The notes beneath the pieces were generated by a model. It saw only the letters and a list, made by a program, of their open reading frames with translations. It made no database searches and had not been told where the DNA came from. A program made the position numbers and the translations under genes. Source: Desulfobacterales bacterium (lineage in GTDB: Bacteria; Desulfobacterota; Desulfobacteria; Desulfobacterales; Desulfosalsimonadaceae). Taken from it: 5,822 nt of DNA. The stretch spans positions 1 to 5,822 of the forward strand of contig JAOZOL010000168.1 in assembly GCA_029933295.1 (NCBI GenBank). Reading direction: 5' to 3'. Below, in pieces: positions 1 to 5,822 of the stretch (position 1 is its first letter; the number at the start of each line of letters is the position of its first letter).

Positions 1-50
1 TCATCCCAAGATTGTTTGTCAATACAAAATTAGCCACATTGTGGTATATA

Positions 51-575
51 TTATTTGATCGAATCAAGATATGCTTGATATACGCTAAGATGGGAAGATG
101 AAAAAAGAACAAAAAAAACTTTCTGAATCGTATTATTCACTTTTAAATATGAAACGGTTGTATCAAGGGCAATCCTGCATGCTTTTTCAACAGGATATCC
201 GTATATACCACAACTGATTGCAGGAAATGCAATAGACGTAACATGATATTCATCCGCAAGTGCCAGGCTTTTTTTATAGCAGTCGGATAATAACCGGCTG
301 TCATCCGGCTTCCCGGTGTAAACCGGTCCGACAGTATGAATGACGTAAGCCGCCTGCAAATTATACCCCTTTGTTATTTTTGCCTCACCGGTTTGGCACC
401 CGTTCAAGGTTCTGCATTCTTCAAGCAATTGCGGTCCGGCTGCCCGGTGTATGGCCCCATCCACCCCTCCTCCTCCCAAAAGTGTTTTATTCGCGGCATT
501 GACAATTGCATCTACTTTAAGCCGGGTGATGTCACCCTGGATCGGTTTCATTTTTTGAATTATCAGATTGTTCAT
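51..575 (-). CDS. Macro-domain ADP-ribose hydrolase (MacroD/YmdB-like O-acetyl-ADP-ribose deacetylase)
   Basis: This 174-residue protein is a single stand-alone macro domain, the usual length for bacterial YmdB/MacroD-type enzymes. These bind ADP-ribose in the cytoplasm, hydrolyse O-acetyl-ADP-ribose, and can remove mono-ADP-ribose from acidic residues of proteins. The landmarks are present in order: QGDIT (residues 13-17), NAAN (26-29), the glycine-rich GGGGVDGAI loop (34-42) followed by HRAAG, HTVGPVY (80-86), and the phosphate-binding FPAISCGIYGYP segment (117-128). Asn26, Asn29 and Asp39 sit where MacroD-type enzymes have their functional residues. I start at 575 rather than at the in-frame codon 45 bases upstream. 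A GGGGAGGGG ribosome-binding site lies just before 575, and family homology begins there. The gene is 239 bp downstream of the glycan operon, with a palindromic repeat between them, so a functional link is not supported. Family assignment is firm; the physiological substrate is unknown. Confidence 0.93.
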   Translation of the reverse strand: MNNLIIQKMKPIQGDITRLKVDAIVNAANKTLLGGGGVDGAIHRAAGPQLLEECRTLNGCQTGEAKITKGYNLQAAYVIHTVGPVYTGKPDDSRLLSDCYKKSLALADEYHVTSIAFPAISCGIYGYPVEKACRIALDTTVSYLKVNNTIQKVFFVLFSSSHLSVYQAYLDSIK

Positions 576-578
576 AAT

Positions 579-587
579 CCCCTCCCC
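579..587 (-). promoter_or_regulatory. Shine-Dalgarno that fixes the macro-domain start
   Basis: On the minus strand this reads GGGGAGGGG, and its GGAGG core ends 5 bases before the ATG at 575-573. It favours that ATG over the in-frame start at 620, which would add 15 residues with no resemblance to the family. Confidence 0.75.
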
Positions 588-606
588 GTTTGTCAAACAT
601 TGATTA

Positions 607-623
607 TTAACAATTAACAATTG
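607..623. repeat. Short AT-rich tandem heptamer (TTAACAA x2) with a small dyad
   Basis: Two adjacent copies of TTAACAA occupy 607-613 and 614-620. An overlapping dyad CAATT-AAC-AATTG spans 611-623. It lies 32-48 bases upstream of the macro-domain start codon, in the only AT-rich stretch of that leader, so it could be part of a promoter or operator. I could not find a well-spaced -35/-10 pair. AATAAT at 608-603 (minus strand) is a fair -10 match, but no -35 lies at the right distance. Confidence 0.35.
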
Positions 624-657
624 ATCCTCATGAGAGGTTGAGAGTCCAAAGTTCTCT

Positions 658-738
658 CGTCATGCCGGGCTTGATCCGGCATCCAGGTCGTATATCATTT
701 TGAAAATACACTGGATTCCGGCCTTCGCCGGAATGACG
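658..738. repeat. Dispersed palindromic (REP/cloverleaf-like) intergenic repeat
   Basis: This 81-bp element begins CGTCATGCCGG and ends CCGGAATGACG, so its outer arms (658-686 and 711-738) are imperfect reverse complements. Each arm is itself a hairpin. Positions 662-682 pair ATGCCGG with CCGGCAT around a 7-base loop. Positions 715-734 pair ATTCCGGC with GCCGGAAT around a CTTC loop. The 24-bp centre is AT-rich. I recognise the general type as a high-copy intergenic repeat found in many proteobacterial genomes, including Desulfobacterota. It sits between the end of the four-gene operon and the macro-domain gene, where it could stabilise the operon's 3' end or act in termination. No T-run follows either hairpin, so I do not call it a classical intrinsic terminator. 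Only one copy is in the window, so its repeat status rests on recognition, not on counting. Confidence 0.75.
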
Positions 739-814
739 CAGTCAATTTTTCACTTGTAATAATTTCAACCCTTTAAAGGAACTTTTGACTGGCCGGATGA
801 AAGGTTTGGGACTT

Positions 815-2296
815 TTAAGTTGCCCTTGTTCCCAACCCATCCAGACGGTCCAGCAGATCGGATACCTGAATGGTGGCGATACCGGATGAGGTGTCGGATA
901 TGGCATAGGGGATAACCAGCACACCATTGTGAATGATGGCGCCACAGGTATATACGACATTTGGCACATAACCTTCACGCTCGTATTCATTGGGGACGAT
1001 AAGCGGTTCCTCCAGTTCGCCGATAATTCTGGTTGGATCATTTAAATCCAGCAGTATGGCACCGATGCAATATTCTCTCATGGCGCCGACCCCGTGAGTC
1101 AGGAGCAACCACCCTTTTTCGGTTTCCATGGGCGAGCTGCAGCTTCCGATTTGCACAAACTCCCATGGGAATCGAGGTGTTTTCAGCAGTTGCATTTGAT
1201 CCCAGAAATGGAGATGATCGGAAGTCATGATAAACAGATTTTCGCCGTCCTGGCGCGAAATCATCATGTATTTGCCATTGATTTTACGCGGGAATAACGC
1301 CATCCCTTTGTCTTTAACAGCCTTTCCGTAAATACTCAATATCTTGAACTTTAAAAAATCGCGGGTTTCCAGCAGCACGGGCAGAATATTCTGGCCGTTG
1401 TAAGCGGTGTAGGTCGCATAATAACGGACATCACCATCATCATCTGTAAACCGTACAAATCGGGCGTCTTCAATACCCTTTATCTCATTCTGACCGGTCG
1501 GAAAAATTACCCGTTCGGAGAGCAGGGTTTCGGACCGGTAACATTTTACAAAATTAGACCTGGCGATCCAGTAAATCCGATCAATTGCCTCCATTTCCGC
1601 CTTGGAAGCATCCTGATCGAGTAAAACCTCCTGGATACTTTTTTTTAAATCATCAAATTGAAATTTCTCGGACAGTTTATCAAATATATTATTTACAACC
1701 GGCTTGCGCCTTAAAACATCCTCTAAGATCATTAAAAAAGCAGATTTTTTATAGGTGGGATTCTCTTCAACAGTAGATGTTTCAACAAACGGGCTGATCG
1801 GTTCCATTATAAAGATATTATCTTTATAAAGGACACCACTGCGAAAGGTCAAAGAAGAAATATGCTCTTCTCCGATCGCCCGAAAACTGAGGATCACCCG
1901 CATTGCGCCCTCTGGCAGATTATCCTGATCGGGGTGTGGAACAATGGAGGGATTGCAAAAGGCAACCGATTCAATCGAATATTCCTTGGTAAAATGAAAG
2001 GCCAGCAACTCCTTACGCTCCGCACTTAAGCTTTCGGGCTTATCGATCAGATTTTCTATTCGCTGGTAGTGCATAGTCAATCGATCATCCAGATTCTTGT
2101 GCCGATTGGAAAAATTGCGCCGTACGGATTGCAAAACCTGCCGGCAGGTTTCTTCGGACATGGAGCAGATACGATTAATAACATTTTTTTGGTGGGTTTG
2201 ATCACCCGATCCAAAAAATCGTATAATGACCCTGGAAGAATCAGGAGCGAATTTTTGTCTTTTCCTTTTTACCTTAAGTGGTTGTATGCTATTCAA
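815..2296 (-). CDS. Long-form GH130 beta-mannoside phosphorylase-like protein (493 aa)
   Basis: This looks like a member of the ~490-residue branch of glycoside hydrolase family 130 (COG2152). The family's five-bladed beta-propellers mostly cleave beta-mannosides with phosphate to give mannose-1-phosphate. Residues 22-110 form a charged, mainly helical N-terminal extension. The propeller begins at about 111 (FCNPSIVPHPDQ, then HISSLTFRSG at 145-154). A helical stretch (about 180-240) interrupts it. It resumes with GIEDAR (274-279), where Asp277 matches the catalytic acid of GH130. Candidate phosphate ligands are basic residues in FPRKINGK (335-342), Arg348 and His401 (THGVG). EGYVPNVVYTCGA (441-453) and Asp468 complete the fold signature. 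There is no signal peptide, so it is probably cytoplasmic. The start is a TTG overlapping the upstream gene's end by 8 bp; the next Met (46) has no ribosome-binding site and would cut the conserved extension. Phosphorolysis rather than hydrolysis, and the linkage cleaved, are inferred. Confidence 0.88.
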   Translation of the reverse strand: MNSIQPLKVKRKRQKFAPDSSRVIIRFFGSGDQTHQKNVINRICSMSEETCRQVLQSVRRNFSNRHKNLDDRLTMHYQRIENLIDKPESLSAERKELLAFHFTKEYSIESVAFCNPSIVPHPDQDNLPEGAMRVILSFRAIGEEHISSLTFRSGVLYKDNIFIMEPISPFVETSTVEENPTYKKSAFLMILEDVLRRKPVVNNIFDKLSEKFQFDDLKKSIQEVLLDQDASKAEMEAIDRIYWIARSNFVKCYRSETLLSERVIFPTGQNEIKGIEDARFVRFTDDDGDVRYYATYTAYNGQNILPVLLETRDFLKFKILSIYGKAVKDKGMALFPRKINGKYMMISRQDGENLFIMTSDHLHFWDQMQLLKTPRFPWEFVQIGSCSSPMETEKGWLLLTHGVGAMREYCIGAILLDLNDPTRIIGELEEPLIVPNEYEREGYVPNVVYTCGAIIHNGVLVIPYAISDTSSGIATIQVSDLLDRLDGLGTRAT

Positions 2297-4628
2297 CTTT
2301 AAGTTTTCTCCTTTTTTTCGTTTGTCCGTTTGCTATAATTTCATCTCCTGCGGGTTTGTCGGTATTTAATAAAATTTCATGAGTAATAACTTCCTCCATG
2401 TCTATCAACGAAATTAACCATGCCAGGGTCGATTCCGCACCCAAATTTCCATTAACACCATTTGGCTGCAATCCGTCATGACAGCCACCGGTTTTAAAAT
2501 CAACCACCGGAACCGTCAAATCATTTCTTCCCATGAACCAGTCAATACAGCGGCGGGCTTCCTGCCGCCAGAATTTATCACTGGTTATCCAATATGCGGT
2601 GACGCAGGCTTCCAGCAGTGTCATGGCTTCCACCGGCTGCTGATCAAAATGCGCGCGTTCCTTGTTGCGTCGCATCCATCCGTCATTTCCAATAATGGAA
2701 ATATGCCCGGCTTCGTGGGTTTCCTGCTTTAAAAGCCATTGTAAACTTCGCAACCCGGCATCAAGCATATCCGCATCTGCAAGACTGTGACCGGTTAAAA
2801 TTAATGCATGCGGCATCACCGCGTTGGAATAGGTTAAAATATCTTCAGGCCAAAGCCAGTCAGTTGAAGCATTTTTGGAAAAAAGTCCATATAATTTTTC
2901 GACCAGCAAGTCCCGGGCTTTTTTGATGTCGGCATCACCGCCATAAACTTTAAGGTAGTGGTAAATCCCTATCAATGCAAAAGCCCATGCACGAGGGCTT
3001 GTAAATTTATCGAGACAGCCGGCAGCCGGGCTGAACAACTGGCTGCCTACATCACGAATAGACAGGTCGGGAGCAGCCTGAATCGCCACACCCAGTGCCC
3101 ACATCGCCCTTCCATGACTGTCTTCGCTGCCGCTTTCTTCCAGCCATCGCCTGTCATAGGACATAAAATTGCGGAATTTGCCATTTTTTTGATTAAACGC
3201 ACTTAGGATAAAGGAAAGATATTTTTTAAGGAAGGTTAAAATGTTTTCATCCCCGCGTAATTGATAATAGCGGCATGCAAAAATCAGCGCACGGGCATTA
3301 TCGTCAAGGCAGTAACCGTGTTCCCGGTTTGGTATTGAAAAAAGTGCATGCTGAAACAGGCCGGTATCATCGGTCATAATGTTCAGATGATGGAGCTTGA
3401 TTTCAGGCAACGCATACGGCTTCATCGGTTTTAGCTTTATATGATAATCTGATGGGGCCTGCAACCGGCGTTTTATGGCTTGCTGGGCTGTTTTTAAATA
3501 ATCACGTATCACCTCCCTCCAAACCATGGGCCGCGAATATTCATAAGCCCGTTTGCGCATGGAATCGCGCAATGCCTCTGATGACAAAATCTCATCTGCG
3601 GCTTTGGCCAGGGCCACCGGATCTTTAAACGGGACTATAATCCCCCGCTTATCAGCTAGCAGCTCCCGGGCATACCAGTACGGGGTGGAGATTATGGCCT
3701 TGCCGAGGCCGAGTGCATAGCTGAGCGTGCCGGACACGATCTGGTCCTGCGATAAATAGGGCGACACATAAATATCTGCGGCGGTAAGAAATTGTATTAA
3801 TGTTTTTAAATCAAGAAATTCATTAAAAAACAGCACATGTTTTTTAATACCAAGCTGGCGGACCCGTTGCTGGAGGCTGTACCGGTATTCTTCTCCCGAG
3901 GTCCTGATGATTTGAGGATGGGTCGCTCCCAGTATGACGCAAACAACATCCGGGTGCTTATCGACAATGGCCGGCATGGCATCAATTATATATTCAAGCC
4001 CTTTGCCCGGGCCCAACAGACCGAAGGTAAGTATGACTTTACGATTTTCCACGCCAAACTGATTTTTATAGAAGCTGGGATCTATAAATGGGACATCAGG
4101 AATACCATGGGGGATTATCGTAATTTTATTTTCCGGTATGCCATAGACCTTCAGCAATAACTCTTTGGCCTTTTGCGACATCACCAGCAATTGTTCGGAA
4201 ATTTTACTTATCCTTATCAGAATCGCCTTTTGATCATCATCCGGATCGGCTAAAACCGTATGCAGGGTTGTAATGATCGGCATACGCAAATGTTCAATCA
4301 GATAGAAAATATGGGCGCCGTTTTGTCCGCCGTAAATGCCGTATTCGTGTTCCAGGATGGCGATATCCACGTTGTTAATGTTCAAAAAATCAGCCGCCCG
4401 CAGATAATCAGCCGGGACTTTATCCCTGATTTCAAATTTAACGCGGTCAGGATACGCATATCCGCCGGGCACATCATTGACGGCCACAACAATAACGTTT
4501 TCCGGGCCGGGTTTTGCGTCAACCAACGCATTGGTAAGATCGGTGGTAAATGTGGCAATACCGCATTGCCGGGGAAGATAGTTCCCGATTACCGCTATGG
4601 ATTTAGCAAATGATTTGTGATGAGTCAT
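2289..4628 (-). CDS. GT4 glycosyltransferase fused to a C-terminal (alpha/alpha)6-like domain (779 aa)
   Basis: Residues 10-385 form a GT-B glycosyltransferase of family GT4, which transfers a sugar from an activated donor with retention. Visible landmarks are PRQCGIATFT (19-28, N-terminal loop), LEHEYGIYGG (92-101), IPHG (172-175), FGLLGPGKGLEYI (202-214, start of the donor-binding domain) and the region VSPYLSQDQIVSGTLSYALG (288-307). In that region the usual E-x7-E pair is replaced by about Gln296/Tyr304. Residues 400-745 are a separate all-helical domain with repeated helix pairs and acidic motifs: GYCLDDNARAL (438-448), EDSHGRAMWALG (502-513), WPEDILTYSNAVMPHAL (593-609), GNDGW (647-651), FDQQPVEA (661-668), GCHDG (715-719) and NLGAESTLAW (728-737). 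This resembles (alpha/alpha)6 toroids of glycoside hydrolases and sugar epimerases; its activity is unknown. There is no signal peptide or membrane span. The ATG follows AAGGAGG at a short 3-base gap, with no better alternative start. Its place between two GH130 genes suggests a mannosyltransferase, by inference. Confidence 0.9.
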   Translation of the reverse strand: MTHHKSFAKSIAVIGNYLPRQCGIATFTTDLTNALVDAKPGPENVIVVAVNDVPGGYAYPDRVKFEIRDKVPADYLRAADFLNINNVDIAILEHEYGIYGGQNGAHIFYLIEHLRMPIITTLHTVLADPDDDQKAILIRISKISEQLLVMSQKAKELLLKVYGIPENKITIIPHGIPDVPFIDPSFYKNQFGVENRKVILTFGLLGPGKGLEYIIDAMPAIVDKHPDVVCVILGATHPQIIRTSGEEYRYSLQQRVRQLGIKKHVLFFNEFLDLKTLIQFLTAADIYVSPYLSQDQIVSGTLSYALGLGKAIISTPYWYARELLADKRGIIVPFKDPVALAKAADEILSSEALRDSMRKRAYEYSRPMVWREVIRDYLKTAQQAIKRRLQAPSDYHIKLKPMKPYALPEIKLHHLNIMTDDTGLFQHALFSIPNREHGYCLDDNARALIFACRYYQLRGDENILTFLKKYLSFILSAFNQKNGKFRNFMSYDRRWLEESGSEDSHGRAMWALGVAIQAAPDLSIRDVGSQLFSPAAGCLDKFTSPRAWAFALIGIYHYLKVYGGDADIKKARDLLVEKLYGLFSKNASTDWLWPEDILTYSNAVMPHALILTGHSLADADMLDAGLRSLQWLLKQETHEAGHISIIGNDGWMRRNKERAHFDQQPVEAMTLLEACVTAYWITSDKFWRQEARRCIDWFMGRNDLTVPVVDFKTGGCHDGLQPNGVNGNLGAESTLAWLISLIDMEEVITHEILLNTDKPAGDEIIANGQTKKRRKLKVE
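2308..2313 (-). promoter_or_regulatory. Shine-Dalgarno embedded in the upstream gene, driving a TTG start
   Basis: The minus strand reads AAGGAG here, 11 bases before the TTG at 2296-2294. It lies inside the last codons of the glycosyltransferase fusion (AAA AAA AGG AGA AAA, Lys-Lys-Arg-Arg-Lys). The same bases thus encode that protein's basic tail and recruit ribosomes for the long GH130 gene. No ATG or GTG lies nearby in the correct frame, which is why TTG is accepted. Confidence 0.7.
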
Positions 4629-4657
4629 GCGCCTCCTTATCTGGAAAAATAAAATAA

Positions 4658-5590
4658 TTATACCGGGTTGCGAGAATTATTCAAACACATTTGAACCAAT
4701 TCTTCAAGATTTGCCGTGCCTGCACACACAACAGAATCCGCACCCCCCCAGTAAATTTTGACGGTTCCGTCTTCTTCTGCAATCGCACCGCACGTAAAGA
4801 CCACATTGTTCACATAGCCGGAAACCTCCCACGGGTCCTTCGGCTGAAGAATCCAATCGTCAGCCACGCCCAAAATTTTTTCGGGATGAGCCAGATCGTG
4901 GAGGGCAACGCCCAGGCGATACACGCAACCGGCCATGGTCTTAAATACCCCGTGATAAATATGCAGCCAGCCCTTTTCGGTCCGGATGGGGGTTGCGCCG
5001 GGACCGATTTTCATCTCATCCCAGTGATAGGCAAGCGGCTTCATCACCAGCCGGGAATCGCCCCAATAAATCAGATCCTTTGAAAAGGAAATCCAGATCG
5101 ACCAGGGCGAAATTTCGCTATGTGGACGGTCAAGGCGGGCGTAGCGGCCGTCGAATTTATCCGGAAAAATAACAATATTTCGCATGTCCGCCTGGCTGAT
5201 CAGGGCAATCCGCTCCAGGCGTTTAAAATCATAGGTGCGCGCAAGAATATTGCGGACACCATATCGGGAATATCCGCTGTATGTAAGCAGATAACCTTCG
5301 CCCGGCATGGGACAAATTCGTAAATCCTCCACACCGAACTCTTCATACTCCGCAAAGATACCGCTTTCGGCAGGGGTGAGAAAAGGCTGCTTGTGGACTT
5401 TAAACTTGTAGCCGTCCTCGCTTTCAGCCAGCCCGATAATAGATCGGCCATTATGCCGGTGAGAACGAAACAGCATGATATAACGTCCCTCATGTTTCAC
5501 CATTCCTGCATTATGGACGGTGGCCACGGAATAGGGAACATCGTCCGGGGTCAGGATCGGATTTTTTTTATAGCGACTGACGATACTCAT
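4658..5590 (-). CDS. Compact GH130 beta-mannoside phosphorylase-like protein (310 aa)
   Basis: The protein is a single five-bladed beta-propeller of the normal ~300-residue GH130 length. Family members with known activity mostly phosphorolyse beta-1,4- or beta-1,2-mannosides to mannose-1-phosphate plus a shortened acceptor, reversibly; a few are beta-1,2-mannosidases. Seen here: VHNAGM (25-30), MLFRSH (39-44), GVEDLR (86-91) with Asp89 as candidate proton donor, FPDKFDGRY (142-150) and RLDRP (152-156), MKIGPG (193-198), IYHGV (211-215, His213), GYVNNVVFTCGA (258-269) and WGGAD (281-285). The Arg/Lys/His set at 149-155 and 213 resembles phosphate ligands of GH130 phosphorylases, so I favour a phosphorylase. 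There is no signal peptide. The ATG has GAGG 7 bases upstream. It lies 37 bp after the upstream transferase and 29 bp before the GT4 fusion, consistent with one operon. Close homologues can carry misleading automatic names such as 'pesticidal protein' (from memory). Chain-length and linkage preference cannot be read from the sequence. Confidence 0.92.
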   Translation of the reverse strand: MSIVSRYKKNPILTPDDVPYSVATVHNAGMVKHEGRYIMLFRSHRHNGRSIIGLAESEDGYKFKVHKQPFLTPAESGIFAEYEEFGVEDLRICPMPGEGYLLTYSGYSRYGVRNILARTYDFKRLERIALISQADMRNIVIFPDKFDGRYARLDRPHSEISPWSIWISFSKDLIYWGDSRLVMKPLAYHWDEMKIGPGATPIRTEKGWLHIYHGVFKTMAGCVYRLGVALHDLAHPEKILGVADDWILQPKDPWEVSGYVNNVVFTCGAIAEEDGTVKIYWGGADSVVCAGTANLEELVQMCLNNSRNPV

Positions 5591-5627
5591 GATTTTTCCT
5601 CAATAGACGATAGGGTCTTTCCAAGGA

Positions 5628-5822
5628 TTAAGCCGGATTTAAAATTTTATCATATACCTTAAGATAGTTTTCCACCATAATATCCGCTGTGAACCGTTCT
5701 TCCACAGTGCGTCGACAGAAACGCCGATCGATCTGATCAAGCCTTTTTATGGCGCTTACCGCCTCATCGATGTTAGAAACCAAAAATCCGTTTTTGCCAT
5801 TTTTGATTATTTCCGGCATGCT
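5628..5822 (-). CDS. GT4-type glycosyltransferase, C-terminal fragment (5' end outside window)
   Basis: Only the last 64 residues are visible. The frame stays open to the window edge (the codon at 5822-5820 is AGC, Ser), so this is a gene cut by the window and not a small ORF. SMPEIIKNGKNGFLV is the standard end of the GT4 donor-binding domain, where the 'PEII..G.NGFLV' loop contacts the nucleotide-sugar. It is followed by the usual C-terminal helices: DEAVSAIKRL, then IDRRFCRRTVEERFTADIMV and YLKVYDKIL. It is the upstream partner of the compact GH130 gene, with 37 bp between them. It is probably the first or second transferase of the pathway. Donor and acceptor cannot be inferred from this fragment. 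No rho-independent terminator is seen in the 37-bp gap, which supports read-through. Confidence 0.85.
   Translation of the reverse strand, partial: SMPEIIKNGKNGFLVSNIDEAVSAIKRLDQIDRRFCRRTVEERFTADIMVENYLKVYDKILNPA

Noticed and set aside
34..44. CCACA-T-TGTGG dyad just after the macro-domain stop codon, considered as a terminator.
   Set aside because: A 5-bp stem with a one-base loop cannot form a stable RNA hairpin, and only a weak T-rich stretch follows on the minus strand.
591..596. A perfect TTGACA on the minus strand upstream of the macro-domain gene, considered as a -35 box.
   Set aside because: It is only about 16 bases from the start codon, so the matching -10 would fall inside the coding region. 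It cannot drive this start.
640..658. GAGAG...CTCTC inverted repeat next to the palindromic element.
   Set aside because: Only 5 bp of low-complexity pairing with a 9-base loop, which is easily expected by chance.
658..738. The regular hairpins here considered as a CRISPR fragment or integron attachment site.
   Set aside because: There is no repeat-spacer periodicity, no second unit, and no integrase or cas gene. The arms match a dispersed palindromic repeat better.
742..1041. A 99-codon minus-strand ORF overlapping the end of the long GH130, considered as a frameshifted continuation of that protein.
   Set aside because: It is read in another frame, overlaps conserved GH130 sequence and resembles nothing known. 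The GH130 frame ends naturally after its last helix, so no frameshift is needed.
4260..4613. A 117-codon plus-strand ORF opposite the glycosyltransferase domain.
   Set aside because: It is antisense to strongly conserved GT4 coding sequence, has no convincing ribosome-binding site and no recognisable motifs. The same holds for the other plus-strand open frames, such as 336-617, 3837-4160 and 4691-5083.

Overview
This window comes from a bacterium, and every gene I can support reads on the minus strand. The base composition is moderate (roughly 45-50% GC by eye). A dispersed palindromic repeat of the 'CGTCATTCCGG...CCGGAATCCAG' type lies at 658-738. It is a kind I associate with Desulfobacterota/Deltaproteobacteria and some other Proteobacteria. 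Desulfobacterota is therefore my best guess for the host, but only a weak one, because the window has no rRNA or taxonomic marker protein.

Layout in transcription order, from right to left. (1) 5822-5628: the C-terminal end of a GT4-type glycosyltransferase whose start lies outside the window. (2) 5590-4658: a compact 310-residue GH130 beta-mannoside phosphorylase-like protein. (3) 4628-2289: a 779-residue fusion of a GT4 glycosyltransferase to a C-terminal helical domain that looks like an (alpha/alpha)6 toroid. (4) 2296-815: a 493-residue long-form GH130 protein with an N-terminal extension and a helical insertion. Spacings are 37 bp, 29 bp and an 8-bp overlap, so these four are very probably one operon. 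After a 239-bp gap holding the palindromic repeat comes (5) 575-51: a stand-alone macro-domain ADP-ribose hydrolase, probably a separate unit. The first 50 bases of the window hold no gene.

The first four genes look like a cytoplasmic pathway that builds and takes apart a mannose-containing glycan. Two glycosyltransferases could make a mannoside. Two GH130 enzymes of different architecture could release mannose-1-phosphate by phosphorolysis, or run in reverse. The helical domain fused to the transferase could be a further carbohydrate-active module. None of the complete proteins has a signal peptide or membrane span, and no transporter or secreted enzyme is visible, so turnover of an internal glycan is more likely than scavenging of plant mannan. 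A mannogen-like beta-mannan reserve is the most interesting reading. It is inference: neither the linkage nor the donor sugar can be read from the sequence.

The proteins belong to recognisable families. What merits a second look is their combination: the GT4/helical fusion, its degenerate E-x7-E motif, and its translational coupling through a TTG start to the long GH130.
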